From a virus: 29,130 nucleotides of DNA. Positions 15,644 through 23,663 of the stretch are shown here, piece after piece. The first letter of the stretch is position 1. The number at the start of each line of letters is the position of its first letter. The DNA lies in IMG/VR virus record IMGVR_UViG_3300012005_000039, positions 1 to 29,130 of that record, one strand, 5' to 3'. The notes below the pieces were generated by a model. That model saw only the letters and a program-made list of their open reading frames with translations, ran no database searches and was not told the origin of the DNA. Both the position numbers and the translations under genes were made by a program.

Positions 15644-17758
15644 ATGGCAGGTAAAGGCCCCGGCGACACCAATAAGTTCCTGATTAATATGGCAAGTTTC
15701 GAGGGCGGTCAGTCGATCGACTTCAAAAATGGCGTGTCTAACTCGTTCTACGCTTCTGAGGGGCTAGATTTCCGCAGCAAAGCTAGTCAGATGTCCGTCT
15801 TGCCGGGCTTGGCAGCCGTGTCTGGCGCAAGTGCCGTACTAGTAGACTTGCCAGTTGATATGGTACAAGACCCCACTGGCAATCGCTGGCTAATCGGTAA
15901 TGCTGGAAATCTGTACAAGTTAGATACTAGCAACACTCTGACTAAGGTTGCCACCACTACAGAGACAAGCGGTTACGGTATCGTTTATAACCAGCTGTCA
16001 GACTTCCTGTATATCACAGGCCAGCAGAGCGTCAGCATGTACGGGCCACTAGCTAGCAGTCCAGCCTTAAAAGACGCTCAGTTTGGTAAGTCGGCTAGTA
16101 GTGCTAACGGAGTGGTTAACTTATACAACTCAGTCTCGACTAACTATGACGGTGCCGCCCGTAATAACATGCTTAACTTAGCCACTACGCAGGGCGTGAC
16201 TGCTACCAGTCAAGTCACAACTAATGCGACTTCCCTTTTCTACACCACGCCGACCAGCATACCGGCCGAGACTGTCCTAACTGGCAAGTGTCCGTTTGCG
16301 CCTGATTTAGAGCCGTTCTACTCGATAGCTGTCTACGTAGACACTGTTGGTACGGGTAATGTCACGTTAACGCTTCACGATGGCTTTAACAGGTCACTGG
16401 CAGCAATTACTATCGCCCACGCTAGTCTGACAACCGGCTATAACGAGTTTGTGTTTGCGGCACCCGGTATCCGGTCATTTACAGGCGCAATTCAGTCTGG
16501 CCTGTCGGCTGCTTATCACTGGCATATTACCAGCACCGTGGCCGATACAAAGGTGCGTACTCTAACAACCGTAGACTTAAGTACTGCTGACATGATTTTG
16601 TTTAACTACCGCATGGTCAAGACTAATAATGGCTGGCACCCTGCGACCATCTTTACGGGTAATGTTTTCCTGCTGTGTGTCGGTAACGGTCAATACTTGA
16701 GTACTTACAACTTTAGCAATGACGCTAACCCTAGCAACAACGTCTGGCAACGGGAGCGCTTTCCTATCGACGCTGGCTATGAAATCTGCGGCCTAAGTCA
16801 AAACAACCAGTACCTAGTAATCGCTGCCGAGAAGCGCAGCGTTAGCAGTACCACCAACAACTACCAAGAGGGTGCGCTGTACTTCTGGGATGGTCAGAAC
16901 GCCAGCTATAACTTTAAGATAGTTATACCGATGGGCGCACCGTACAGCGTCTATACGTTTAACAATATTACCTACTTCATAGCTGCCGGTGCGCTGTATG
17001 CGTGGGGCGGTGGTCAGCAGGTCATCAAAGTACGGCCGATTGCTTACCAGAATACTGACTATCTTGGTACGACCGATACGACAATTGTTAACCCTCACAT
17101 GATGGCCCCCCGTTACAACCTACTCATGATAGGTTATCCAAGCGTCACTACTAACGTCAACCTCAAGTACGGCATTTATTCCTGGGGGGCCGTGGAACTG
17201 ATTTATCCTAACAGCTTCGGTTACAGCTATGCGCTAGGCAATGCTACCTACAACTACTCGGCAACTAATAACTTGCAAATCGGTATGGTGCAGAACTTCG
17301 TCGATACGATGTATGTGTCGAGTCGTAAAACAGTAGCTGGTGTCACGACTTACTATCTTGATATGGTTAACAACAGTTCCCCGGCCGCTTCAGTCTTTAG
17401 CTGGACAAGTTTAATCTATGACGGTGGCGTGCGCTATAAGCAGAAGAATGCTGGCCGTTATAAGGTTAACTTCTTACCGTGGCCCGCTAATGCTACTCTG
17501 ACGGCATGGGTTTCTACTGAACGTGGCGCACAGATTAGCGCTGACCCGACTACAAGTACCGCCTACTCGCCTGCGACTGGTGATACGAGTATTGTTATAG
17601 ATGTTGAGCCAGGACGCTTCTACGAGGCCCAGTGGGGCTTCACAGGCACTTGTAGCAGTCCGGCAACGATACCTACTATTACCGGCATCGTTTACGAGAT
17701 TGACCCCCTAAATTCTGAGGAAGATGTACGTGTCGATGACCAGCGAGAGGGAAGTTAA
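15644..17758 (+). CDS. Tail nozzle-like protein (gp12-like)
   Basis: This 704-residue protein begins MAGKGPGDTNKFLINMASFEGG, followed by residues such as SVLPGLAAVSG and NRWLIGNAGNLYKLDTSN. These give a beta-propeller-like pattern of short strands as in tail tubular B or nozzle proteins. A jelly-roll-like insertion lies at about residues 205-310 (YSIAVYVDTVGTGNVTLTLHDG), resembling carbohydrate-binding-type domains. The C-terminal third returns to propeller-type strands. It sits three bases after the adaptor stop and overlaps the next gene (TAATG). The exact boundaries of domains are estimates. Confidence 0.65.
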   Translation: MAGKGPGDTNKFLINMASFEGGQSIDFKNGVSNSFYASEGLDFRSKASQMSVLPGLAAVSGASAVLVDLPVDMVQDPTGNRWLIGNAGNLYKLDTSNTLTKVATTTETSGYGIVYNQLSDFLYITGQQSVSMYGPLASSPALKDAQFGKSASSANGVVNLYNSVSTNYDGAARNNMLNLATTQGVTATSQVTTNATSLFYTTPTSIPAETVLTGKCPFAPDLEPFYSIAVYVDTVGTGNVTLTLHDGFNRSLAAITIAHASLTTGYNEFVFAAPGIRSFTGAIQSGLSAAYHWHITSTVADTKVRTLTTVDLSTADMILFNYRMVKTNNGWHPATIFTGNVFLLCVGNGQYLSTYNFSNDANPSNNVWQRERFPIDAGYEICGLSQNNQYLVIAAEKRSVSSTTNNYQEGALYFWDGQNASYNFKIVIPMGAPYSVYTFNNITYFIAAGALYAWGGGQQVIKVRPIAYQNTDYLGTTDTTIVNPHMMAPRYNLLMIGYPSVTTNVNLKYGIYSWGAVELIYPNSFGYSYALGNATYNYSATNNLQIGMVQNFVDTMYVSSRKTVAGVTTYYLDMVNNSSPAASVFSWTSLIYDGGVRYKQKNAGRYKVNFLPWPANATLTAWVSTERGAQISADPTTSTAYSPATGDTSIVIDVEPGRFYEAQWGFTGTCSSPATIPTITGIVYEIDPLNSEEDVRVDDQREGS

Positions 17759-18078
17759 TGCAACCTAACAGTCAAGCCAATACGCTAGCAGCCAATACTA
17801 CCGGTGCGCCAATGGAGATGTACACGGCGACCTTTGGTAACATGAACTTTCAGATTGCCCCGAGTATGTCTGGTAAGGTTAGTAATACCTTTGGTACTGT
17901 TCCCTACGTATCATTAGAAAGCATTATCTACGCCCAGCAGATGCAAGCCCAAATGAGTCCGACTAACATTGTCAGTGGACAGAATAGCGGTCAACAGAAC
18001 ATCCAAGGTAGTACCACGATACAAGACTCTAACGGTCAAAATCGTATGGTGATGGGATTTTCACCCTCAGGATTTTAG
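17758..18078 (+). CDS. Small Gln/Asn/Met-rich tail protein
   Basis: A 106-residue protein starts at an ATG overlapping the nozzle stop (TAATG) and ends flush against the next ATG. The Gln/Asn/Ser/Met-rich composition (QQMQAQMSPTNIVSGQNSGQ) suggests a flexible virion component. No family is recognised. Coupling on both sides supports it as real. Confidence 0.6.
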   Translation: MQPNSQANTLAANTTGAPMEMYTATFGNMNFQIAPSMSGKVSNTFGTVPYVSLESIIYAQQMQAQMSPTNIVSGQNSGQQNIQGSTTIQDSNGQNRMVMGFSPSGF

Positions 18079-18912
18079 ATGGCTGTCGATAACAGGAGTA
18101 CGAACGCTCAACCGACTAATGTAGGCTTTAAGATAAGCAAGCCGGGCTATGATGCTAACAAGACGGCTGGTAATAATCTAATCTTTAGTTCTAGTTGGCC
18201 GAGTTTACCGATAGTCTTTGAAACAACCATAACCAATCCTATTACGAGCATGTCAGGTACTGCTACCATTCTGCATAACCTCAAGTATCCGCCGTTAGCT
18301 TTTATATGGGCTTATGGGCCGGATTTAAGCGGTATCGGCAATGTTGAGCGTCGCATAATGAGTATGCTGGCGGTTGATTCTAATACTATCTATTTGACAG
18401 ATGCTAACTATGCCACTGATTCAGATTTCCTATACACGTCTACGAAGTTACATATCAAGTGTTTCAGAGTTGATTTAAGCAAAGATATTGATTATATTCT
18501 TGCTCCTGGCGATACCTATAAAATGCCCTACGACCCTAACTTTGGTATTAAAGTAGTCAAACCGCAGAAAGACATTAATAGCAAGGACATGCGTGATTTC
18601 GCTGTGCACTCCCGTTGTCAGAGTCCGTTAGTGCTGGCCGTTAAAACAGAATCTACATGCAATCCAGCTAATCCAACGATTGTCCAATATACCAGTAAAT
18701 ATCAGTTCCCTGTCTGGTCATACGGCTTTGTTAAGTCAACAACAGGTCATTATAAGATAGCCTCTTTTGGTGGCGAGGCGTATCCCACGACTTACTGTAA
18801 TGGTATTCTAACGGAGATTTCTTTTAGTAGTAGTGCTGGTGATAACGGTGCTACTCTCGTAGTATTACGTGACCCGATGTTTGCCGCAGCACAGAAAACG
18901 ATACAATACTAA
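18079..18912 (+). CDS. Tail-associated protein, paralogue A
   Basis: A 277-residue protein has an N-terminal unit VGFKISKPGYDANKTAGNNL followed by IFSSSWPSLPIVFETTI, and then an ILHNLKYPPLAFIWAYGP segment. The next gene has recognisable counterparts of these units, so the two look like diverged duplicates. A longer C-terminal part (about 160-277) adds Cys-containing beta segments. The start abuts the previous stop, with AGGA upstream. The role is unknown; the HNLxYxPxAF element is the kind of strand found in small virion surface domains. Confidence 0.6.
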   Translation: MAVDNRSTNAQPTNVGFKISKPGYDANKTAGNNLIFSSSWPSLPIVFETTITNPITSMSGTATILHNLKYPPLAFIWAYGPDLSGIGNVERRIMSMLAVDSNTIYLTDANYATDSDFLYTSTKLHIKCFRVDLSKDIDYILAPGDTYKMPYDPNFGIKVVKPQKDINSKDMRDFAVHSRCQSPLVLAVKTESTCNPANPTIVQYTSKYQFPVWSYGFVKSTTGHYKIASFGGEAYPTTYCNGILTEISFSSSAGDNGATLVVLRDPMFAAAQKTIQY

Positions 18913-18913
18913 T

Positions 18914-19405
18914 ATGGGAACACAAGACTATGGAATATTAATAACTGCACCTGGCAGTGATACCAGTTCCGCTACGGGTGGTCAGGTACTAATGAATACG
19001 TCTAATCCTTTTTTTAAGATGGACACCCAAGTACCTACGTCTTTCCAGTCAATCGTGTTGCTTATAACTACCGACCCACCTGAACCTGTTTATCCAGTAA
19101 TGAACAGATATACAACGGTTGCTAGTTTTCCTCATGGCTATAATTATGTGCCAGCTATTGAGGCACTTTTCACTGTTACTTCGGCTGCGCCTGCTACTAA
19201 CCTTTACCAGCAATATTTTCAGGATACTGGACTAGTAGCCGCACAAACAGTTGATGATGGTGCCACCCTATATTGCGCTGCTAATGCTACTAACATATAT
19301 TTTATAATTCAAAAGTTTAATGATGGTATAGGTAGCGCTAATCTGTTGACAGGTCTTGCTCTACAGATTAGTTTGCATGTATTTGTTGAAGGGGTTGGAA
19401 TATAG
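18914..19405 (+). CDS. Tail-associated protein, paralogue B
   Basis: A 163-residue protein starts at ATG 18914, one base after the previous stop. The frame is open upstream to 18869, but that would add 15 basic residues overlapping paralogue A, so the shorter form is preferred. N-terminal DYGILITAPGSDTSSATGGQ and then FPHGYNYVPAIEALFTV match the corresponding parts of paralogue A. The rest is hydrophobic beta. It ends just before leader copy 3, so it is the last gene of the tail block. The function is unknown. Confidence 0.6.
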   Translation: MGTQDYGILITAPGSDTSSATGGQVLMNTSNPFFKMDTQVPTSFQSIVLLITTDPPEPVYPVMNRYTTVASFPHGYNYVPAIEALFTVTSAAPATNLYQQYFQDTGLVAAQTVDDGATLYCAANATNIYFIIQKFNDGIGSANLLTGLALQISLHVFVEGVGI

Positions 19406-19425
19406 TACAATTACCACCAAAGGCC
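19383..19425 (+). promoter_or_regulatory. Leader copy 3: candidate promoter plus AGGC motif
   Basis: TACAAT (19406-19411, five of six) has a weak TTGTTG at 19383-19388 with a 17-bp spacer. TACCACCAAAGGCCA follows directly, as in copy 2. Part of it overlaps the end of paralogue B. Confidence 0.45.
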
Positions 19426-19453
19426 AACAGCCCATTCTAATAGGGCTGTTTTT
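19426..19453 (+). terminator. Hairpin with U-run (leader copy 3)
   Basis: AACAGCCC pairs perfectly with GGGCTGTT over eight bp, with loop ATTCTAATA, followed by TTTTT. Only six bases separate the U-run from the ATG at 19460, so no Shine-Dalgarno fits between. It is either the tail-block terminator or a leader structure. Confidence 0.8.
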
Positions 19454-19459
19454 ATTTAT

Positions 19460-20428
19460 ATGAACCCATCAATCGCCGCACAAGCAGCACAGGCCGCCAC
19501 CCGAGGCAACCAGATGTTAGCTGACGATAACAGCAAAGCCGCTGGTTACAGTGACCAATATAACAACTTCTCCAATCAAGCCACCGCCGCCAATCAAGCC
19601 GTCAAAGACCAAACTTCCTATATGCAGGGCGCAGGTAACGCTGGTAATCAGTACACGAGTAACTTAGCAACTCAAGAGGGTAATCTTGGTTATAATCCAG
19701 CCCAGATGACCGCCGCCACTAATAACCTTAATCAGTCTACTGGTGCATTGTCGGCTTACTCGGACTTCGCTAACACTGCTGCCTCTAAGTGGGGCCAGAA
19801 TGCCGGTGGATTTGCAGCTGCTAATGCTGGTGCGCTTAATGGTTTAAACAATAACATCGCTTCTAACCAGCAAGTCGTTAACGGACAGATGGCTAAGTAC
19901 ACCGCTGCTCAGACTGGTGCAAACCAGTACGCCGGATTACAGGTACAGAGCCAACACGAAACGATGGCAGGACTTCAGAACGTCTTTACCAACGCCTCCA
20001 ATCAGCGTGACAGTGCCGGTTCGATGATGAACTTCTACAATGATTTAGCTCAGAAGCAGGGTGGTTTAAACGCTACTCAAGCGTCCTTATATGCTCAATC
20101 TCAGCAAGCCTACACGCAAGCCCAGACTAACATTGCTCTGGCTTCACAGGCTTACGCAACTGCTAAGAATCAACTGGCGCAGGCTGGTTATGCTGGGGCG
20201 CAGACTACTGGACAAGGCCAAACAAACCAAATGAATGCTGCTTATATGAACAGCCAAGCTTATAAAAATCAACTAAACGCTGCCGGTATACAAACATCCG
20301 GTGGTGGTCTATCCGTAGGGAATATCTTGCAACCCAGTATGAGTGGTAGCCAATTACAGGGCGGTAACGGCATGCAATTACAAGGGTCAGGTGCTAATCT
20401 TCAGGGTAGCAATATGAGGCTTCAATAA
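19460..20428 (+). CDS. Probable internal virion (ejection) protein
   Basis: This 322-residue protein is extremely rich in Ala, Gln, Asn and Gly and nearly lacks Cys and Trp. It is mostly predicted helix (MNPSIAAQAAQAATRGNQML at the start; SLYAQSQQAYTQAQTNIALA further on). The C-terminal tail has repeated LQGSG/LQGSN units (GMQLQGSGANLQGSNMRLQ). Position after the nozzle and this composition match ejected internal core proteins of short-tailed phages. No Shine-Dalgarno precedes the ATG. A later in-frame Met at residue 19 is an alternative. Its stop overlaps the next ATG. Confidence 0.6.
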   Translation: MNPSIAAQAAQAATRGNQMLADDNSKAAGYSDQYNNFSNQATAANQAVKDQTSYMQGAGNAGNQYTSNLATQEGNLGYNPAQMTAATNNLNQSTGALSAYSDFANTAASKWGQNAGGFAAANAGALNGLNNNIASNQQVVNGQMAKYTAAQTGANQYAGLQVQSQHETMAGLQNVFTNASNQRDSAGSMMNFYNDLAQKQGGLNATQASLYAQSQQAYTQAQTNIALASQAYATAKNQLAQAGYAGAQTTGQGQTNQMNAAYMNSQAYKNQLNAAGIQTSGGGLSVGNILQPSMSGSQLQGGNGMQLQGSGANLQGSNMRLQ

Positions 20429-22434
20429 TGAATCCTCTAGCAATGCAACAGAACCCATCGGCCTTAAGTCAGATCAATATACCGCAATCCTCTGGTATTG
20501 GTGACGGCCCGATAGCTGGTACTATGGCGCAGCAAGGTGCAACATCTGGTGGTGGCTCTCCTCAGCAAGGTAATGGCGGTAACTGGTTTACGCACCTCTT
20601 GCCTACTGCTGGTGGTATCTTGGGTGGTATTGCTGGTCTTCCTCTAAACGCTCTCGACGCTGTATCTGGCGTTGGTGGTACTGCTTTGAATATTGGATTA
20701 GCCGGAGCTGGTTCAGCTGCTGGCAAAGCCTTAGAGAATAAGTTAGAGGGTAAGGGTCTCGGCAACGGTGTTGCTCTAGCTGGTGGTGAAGGTGCTATTG
20801 GTCAGGGTGTTGGTGGGCTGATTGGTAAAGGTATTGGCGGTGTCGCTGGACTTGTCGGTAATGCTGGTAAGAATATGGCAGCCGATCAGGTTGCTAAAAC
20901 TGGTGCCGAAGACCTTATAAGTAATACAGCTAACGCCTATAAAGACGTTAAGCCTGCCCTACAATCACTCTATAACGCTAAAGACTCAATCGCTCACGTT
21001 AATAATATGGGTTTTGACGGCACTAATCCTGCTAACTTGGTACATGTCGCCAATACTACTAATGACGCTCTTAACGGCGTTCTAAACAGCTCTCTGGCTG
21101 ATTCTGGCCCAGTTAACCTAAGCCACTACACTGATCTTATTAAAAACCAACTAGCTAAAGTTGACCCTAACGGTAACTTGCTTGGCTCGTATGACCCTGT
21201 AGCGCTTGCCAGAGGCAAAATAGGGGCTAGTAATTCACCAGCTGCTAAACTACTGTCACAGCTTAACGACATGGGCGCTGGTGTTGCTAAACAGAACTCT
21301 GACCCCGAAGCCCTGCGTAAGCTAACCACCAACCTTTATAACGCTGCCCAAGACGCTAAACCGACTGTTACTGCTGCAACTGGCGCAATCGATCCAGCTC
21401 AACGGGCTGCTTATAGCGTTATCAACGGTCTGCGTAATGACGTTAAAAGTGCTTTGTATGATCGTCCAGTAGTCAATGAAGCCCTACAAAAAGCTGTCGG
21501 CAATCTAACTCCTGAAGACGTTGGCGGCTCACAGGCATTAGCTGACCACATTAACGGTATTATCAGTCAAGCTGGTAACGGTACGGAATCTGGCGCACAG
21601 CATATCCTTAGTAACATTAGTAAGAATATTGATATCAATAATCTTGGTAAAGAGGGTCAAAAAGTTGGTCAGATCGTAACCTCAACTGGTGGGCAGGCTC
21701 GGGCTGCTACGGCTGCAGGGCTTGATGAGTTACCTAACGGTAATCCGCTAGAAGATATAACAGGTCACGCCCTTAATGGCGGTGGCGTTCTTGGTACGGC
21801 TGTAAAAACAGTCCAACACGCCGCTCAGAATCCTGCTATCCTTAACACCCTCTCCCGTATGGGCGCACTGACAGCTAAGATTGCCCCGGCTGCTGGTGTT
21901 GTTGCTGCTACCTCGCCCAACCTAGCCGCTGACCCGCTAACTAATGGTGCCTCCGTTACGCCCGGTGGTACAATGGGTTCAACTATTAACGGCGCTAACG
22001 ATGGAACCGCTATGCAACCACAACAAAACCCCGAACAGCAACTAATTGACGCAATGCGAACACAGGCTATCCTAGCTCCTGGCCTAGCCGGTCAAAGTGG
22101 TGCGACTTCATTTATGCAGAGTCTTGCGCCAATGCTACAAAAGAATCAAATGCTATCGTCTGAAATGGCAGGTCTACCAAGCATGTACGCTAACGCTGGC
22201 GGTGCTCAAGGTACTGGCGGTATACTTAGCCAACTATGGGCTAAGATCAATCCAGCCTCTGCTGCAGGTCAGTATGACGCACAACGACAAGCACAGGCTA
22301 ATCAACTGGCTCAAGCGCTTGGAATCACCCCACAGGCTGCTGAGGGTCTATTACCTCAGATTATGGGTAACAGTGCTACCTCTGGTACGCAACAAGGTAT
22401 CCTTGGCAGTATGTCAGGTCAACTACTACGATAG
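20428..22434 (+). CDS. Large Gly-rich protein, probable ejection protein
   Basis: This 668-residue protein has a Gln/Gly-rich N-terminus. Residues about 52-148 form a long Gly/Ala/Leu/Ile block with many glycine-zipper-like repeats (WFTHLLPTAGGILGGIAGLP, GVGGLIGKGIGGVAGLVGN), which could insert into membranes. The middle is soluble helix (about 155-500). The C-terminal part is Gln/Met-rich (LLPQIMGNSATSGTQQGILG). No lysozyme or transglycosylase motif was found. It follows the smaller Ala/Gln-rich protein by TAATG. The pair resembles internal core proteins that form the DNA-ejection channel. That role is inference. Confidence 0.6.
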   Translation: MNPLAMQQNPSALSQINIPQSSGIGDGPIAGTMAQQGATSGGGSPQQGNGGNWFTHLLPTAGGILGGIAGLPLNALDAVSGVGGTALNIGLAGAGSAAGKALENKLEGKGLGNGVALAGGEGAIGQGVGGLIGKGIGGVAGLVGNAGKNMAADQVAKTGAEDLISNTANAYKDVKPALQSLYNAKDSIAHVNNMGFDGTNPANLVHVANTTNDALNGVLNSSLADSGPVNLSHYTDLIKNQLAKVDPNGNLLGSYDPVALARGKIGASNSPAAKLLSQLNDMGAGVAKQNSDPEALRKLTTNLYNAAQDAKPTVTAATGAIDPAQRAAYSVINGLRNDVKSALYDRPVVNEALQKAVGNLTPEDVGGSQALADHINGIISQAGNGTESGAQHILSNISKNIDINNLGKEGQKVGQIVTSTGGQARAATAAGLDELPNGNPLEDITGHALNGGGVLGTAVKTVQHAAQNPAILNTLSRMGALTAKIAPAAGVVAATSPNLAADPLTNGASVTPGGTMGSTINGANDGTAMQPQQNPEQQLIDAMRTQAILAPGLAGQSGATSFMQSLAPMLQKNQMLSSEMAGLPSMYANAGGAQGTGGILSQLWAKINPASAAGQYDAQRQAQANQLAQALGITPQAAEGLLPQIMGNSATSGTQQGILGSMSGQLLR

Positions 22435-22461
22435 ACTAGCGTTTGTCGTGGCGGCGAAGTT

Positions 22462-22611
22462 CTAGGACAGCGCCAAAAGTAAGGGTACTAATATAGCAAG
22501 CAAGCCGAGAATCGGATTCAAGGCAAATGCTCCAATGATAATTAAGCCCCAGATGATTAATGTTAGCCACGCTTGAGCATTTTGTTCTTTGGTTGTATTA
22601 ACTGTTGACAT
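22462..22611 (-). CDS. Small two-span membrane protein
   Basis: A 49-residue protein is read from ATG 22611 (MSTVNTTKEQNAQAWLTLII). It has a short polar N-terminus and two hydrophobic segments, WLTLIIWGLIIIGAFAL and PILGLLAILVPLLLALS, separated by a NP turn. The frame extends to a TTG at 22647, but the ATG is preferred. No clear Shine-Dalgarno is seen. It converges with the long Gly-rich gene, with only 27 bases between stops. A holin-like or membrane-regulator role is possible but unsupported. Confidence 0.5.
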   Translation of the reverse strand: MSTVNTTKEQNAQAWLTLIIWGLIIIGAFALNPILGLLAILVPLLLALS

Positions 22612-22705
22612 ACCAATGACTGTAGCACAAGCATAAAGAATATGCAAGCGGGGCAGGGAACTAAGCTAGACTTTATAAGCGGTTTGTAATAAGATGATAT
22701 TAAGT

Positions 22706-22729
22706 ATTGTCTTCAGAGAATAAGACAAT
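22706..22729. repeat. Inverted repeat plus direct-repeat copy
   Basis: ATTGTCTT (22706-22713) and AAGACAAT (22722-22729) form a perfect 8-bp stem. The motif TGTCTTCAGAGA inside it (22708-22719) is repeated exactly at 22812-22823, 104 bases away. These could be protein-binding sites. A further short palindrome, ACTGAC-T-GTCAGT, is at 22757-22769. The region 22612-22859 holds no convincing gene. Confidence 0.6.
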
Positions 22730-22782
22730 TGCCCACATTTGGAGCTAGGTACCAGCACTGACTGTCAGTTTAATAAATGTGT

Positions 22783-22811
22783 AAAAAAATCCCCCAAGTC
22801 TTAGTTGGGGG
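22783..22811 (-). terminator. Minus-strand terminator hairpin
   Basis: CCCCCAA (22791-22797) and TTGGGGG (22805-22811) form a 7-bp stem. On the minus strand it is followed by A and then seven T (from A-run 22783-22789), the form of an intrinsic terminator for leftward transcription. It could end the leftward chaperonin transcript after it has crossed the plus-strand gene at 22860. Confidence 0.75.
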
Positions 22812-22829
22812 TGTCTTCAGAGATACCTC

Positions 22830-22835
22830 TATACT
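22830..22835 (+). promoter_or_regulatory. Possible -10 element for the gene at 22860
   Basis: TATACT (five of six) has TTGGGG at 22805-22810 as a weak -35 with a long 19-bp spacer that overlaps the minus-strand terminator. Low support. Confidence 0.25.
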
Positions 22836-22859
22836 ACCACGGGTAGAAAGTAGTCACAA

Positions 22860-23135
22860 GTGGATTTTACAAACCACAGATACGCGGAGCTACAGTACAG
22901 TACTGTAAATAACAAATTAAACTACAGTACTGTAGCTACAGTAGCTCCCGAAGTTGTACTTAGTAACATAGTGGACTTAATTAAAAACCCAGACTACAAA
23001 CCATATTACTCAGCGCAGCTCAAGAAGCTCGGAGCTGCGCGGTTTATGGAATTGGCAAACAAGGCTAGGGCCGGGAGTGAAACCCCTCACGTGCTATTTA
23101 AGTGGTTCCTAAATAACCCTGAGCAAGTTAAGTAG
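22860..23135 (+). CDS. Unknown 91-residue protein, opposite strand to its neighbours
   Basis: The frame runs from GTG 22860. The N-terminal part contains a repeat-coded YSTV...YSTV segment caused by DNA palindromes. The C-terminal half (VDLIKNPDYKPYYSAQLKKL through ARFMELANKARAG to HVLFKWFLNN) looks like a genuine small helical domain. A start at GTG 22970 would give 55 residues and leave the palindromes upstream as operator sites. No good ribosome site decides between them. Its 3' end overlaps the minus-strand gene at 23128 by eight bases. No family is recognised. Confidence 0.55.
   Translation: MDFTNHRYAELQYSTVNNKLNYSTVATVAPEVVLSNIVDLIKNPDYKPYYSAQLKKLGAARFMELANKARAGSETPHVLFKWFLNNPEQVK
22889..22945. 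repeat. Cluster of perfect palindromes (operator-like)
   Basis: TACAGTACTGTA, a perfect 12-bp palindrome, occurs at 22896-22907 and again at 22923-22934 (27 bp centre to centre). The second is followed directly by GCTACAGTAGC (22935-22945). The clustering at the start of a gene is typical of binding sites for a dimeric repressor. Confidence 0.75.
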
Positions 23136-23409
23136 TTGGCGTAACCGTAATAGCAGGCATCAGCGTGACAGTCAGTACCTTGTCATCTTTTTGCAGGTCT
23201 AGTTCAAACTGTAGGTCGACACCCTCTGGGTAGCCAAGACGGGTAGTAGCAACGTAGAACAGAAAGCCCGACATAATCCGCTGACCCATTGTGTGATACT
23301 GCAACGTTAAGTTTAATAGCTTTAAGTAGTTGATTTCTGCGTCGGTTAAAACGTGCTTAACAGCATCTTCGTTATCAGTCTTTAATGCCTTATTTTTCAA
23401 ATCGCCCAT
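23128..23409 (-). CDS. Unknown 93-residue protein
   Basis: The protein begins MGDLKNKALKTDNEDAVKHV behind a clear AGGAG ribosome site. The N-terminal half is helical (LTDAEINYLKLLNLTLQYHT), and the C-terminal half forms strands (VDLQFELDLQKDDKVLTVTL). It is the last gene of the leftward chaperonin operon, two bases downstream of the preceding gene. The function is unknown. Co-transcription with GroEL may mean a virion-assembly or stress-related accessory protein. Confidence 0.65.
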   Translation of the reverse strand: MGDLKNKALKTDNEDAVKHVLTDAEINYLKLLNLTLQYHTMGQRIMSGFLFYVATTRLGYPEGVDLQFELDLQKDDKVLTVTLMPAITVTPTT

Positions 23410-23411
23410 GA

Positions 23412-23663
23412 TTATCTCCTCTTACTTATTTCTTCTGAAGTTGGTATAAAGCCGTATGCTTCGCTGGCGCTCTCTTCCGGGTATGCAGAAATGAAGTCCT
23501 GATTGGGTGTGCCATCTCTGTTAAACGGAGGAATTAATTCCCATTGGTGGTCAGCTCTTTGTCGGTCATGATCCGAATTTTTCCAAACACTAGTAGGGCG
23601 GGGAACTGCGTCTTGCATTATAGCGTTACCTTTAACATATTTGCCATTGATTATCTGCCCCAT
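23412..23663 (-). CDS. Unknown 83-residue polar protein
   Basis: A polar protein, MGQIINGKYVKGNAIMQDAV..., carries a central RPTSVWKNSDHDRQRADHQW segment and a WELIPPFNRDGTPNQDFISA segment. I associate the arrangement of a basic strand followed by PFxRDGxPNQDFI with small phage proteins of unknown function. The start overlaps the stop of the upstream gene (TAATG), with GAGG in front, so it is coupled. No fold is recognised. Confidence 0.65.
   Translation of the reverse strand: MGQIINGKYVKGNAIMQDAVPRPTSVWKNSDHDRQRADHQWELIPPFNRDGTPNQDFISAYPEESASEAYGFIPTSEEISKRR

Noticed and set aside
18869-18913. Upstream start for paralogue B
   Set aside because: The added residues are basic, overlap paralogue A and have no counterpart in it; ATG 18914 directly follows the preceding stop.
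22440-22860. tRNA, attachment site or replication origin in the switch region
   Set aside because: No cloverleaf, no iteron array and no integrase gene nearby; only short hairpins and one direct repeat pair are seen.
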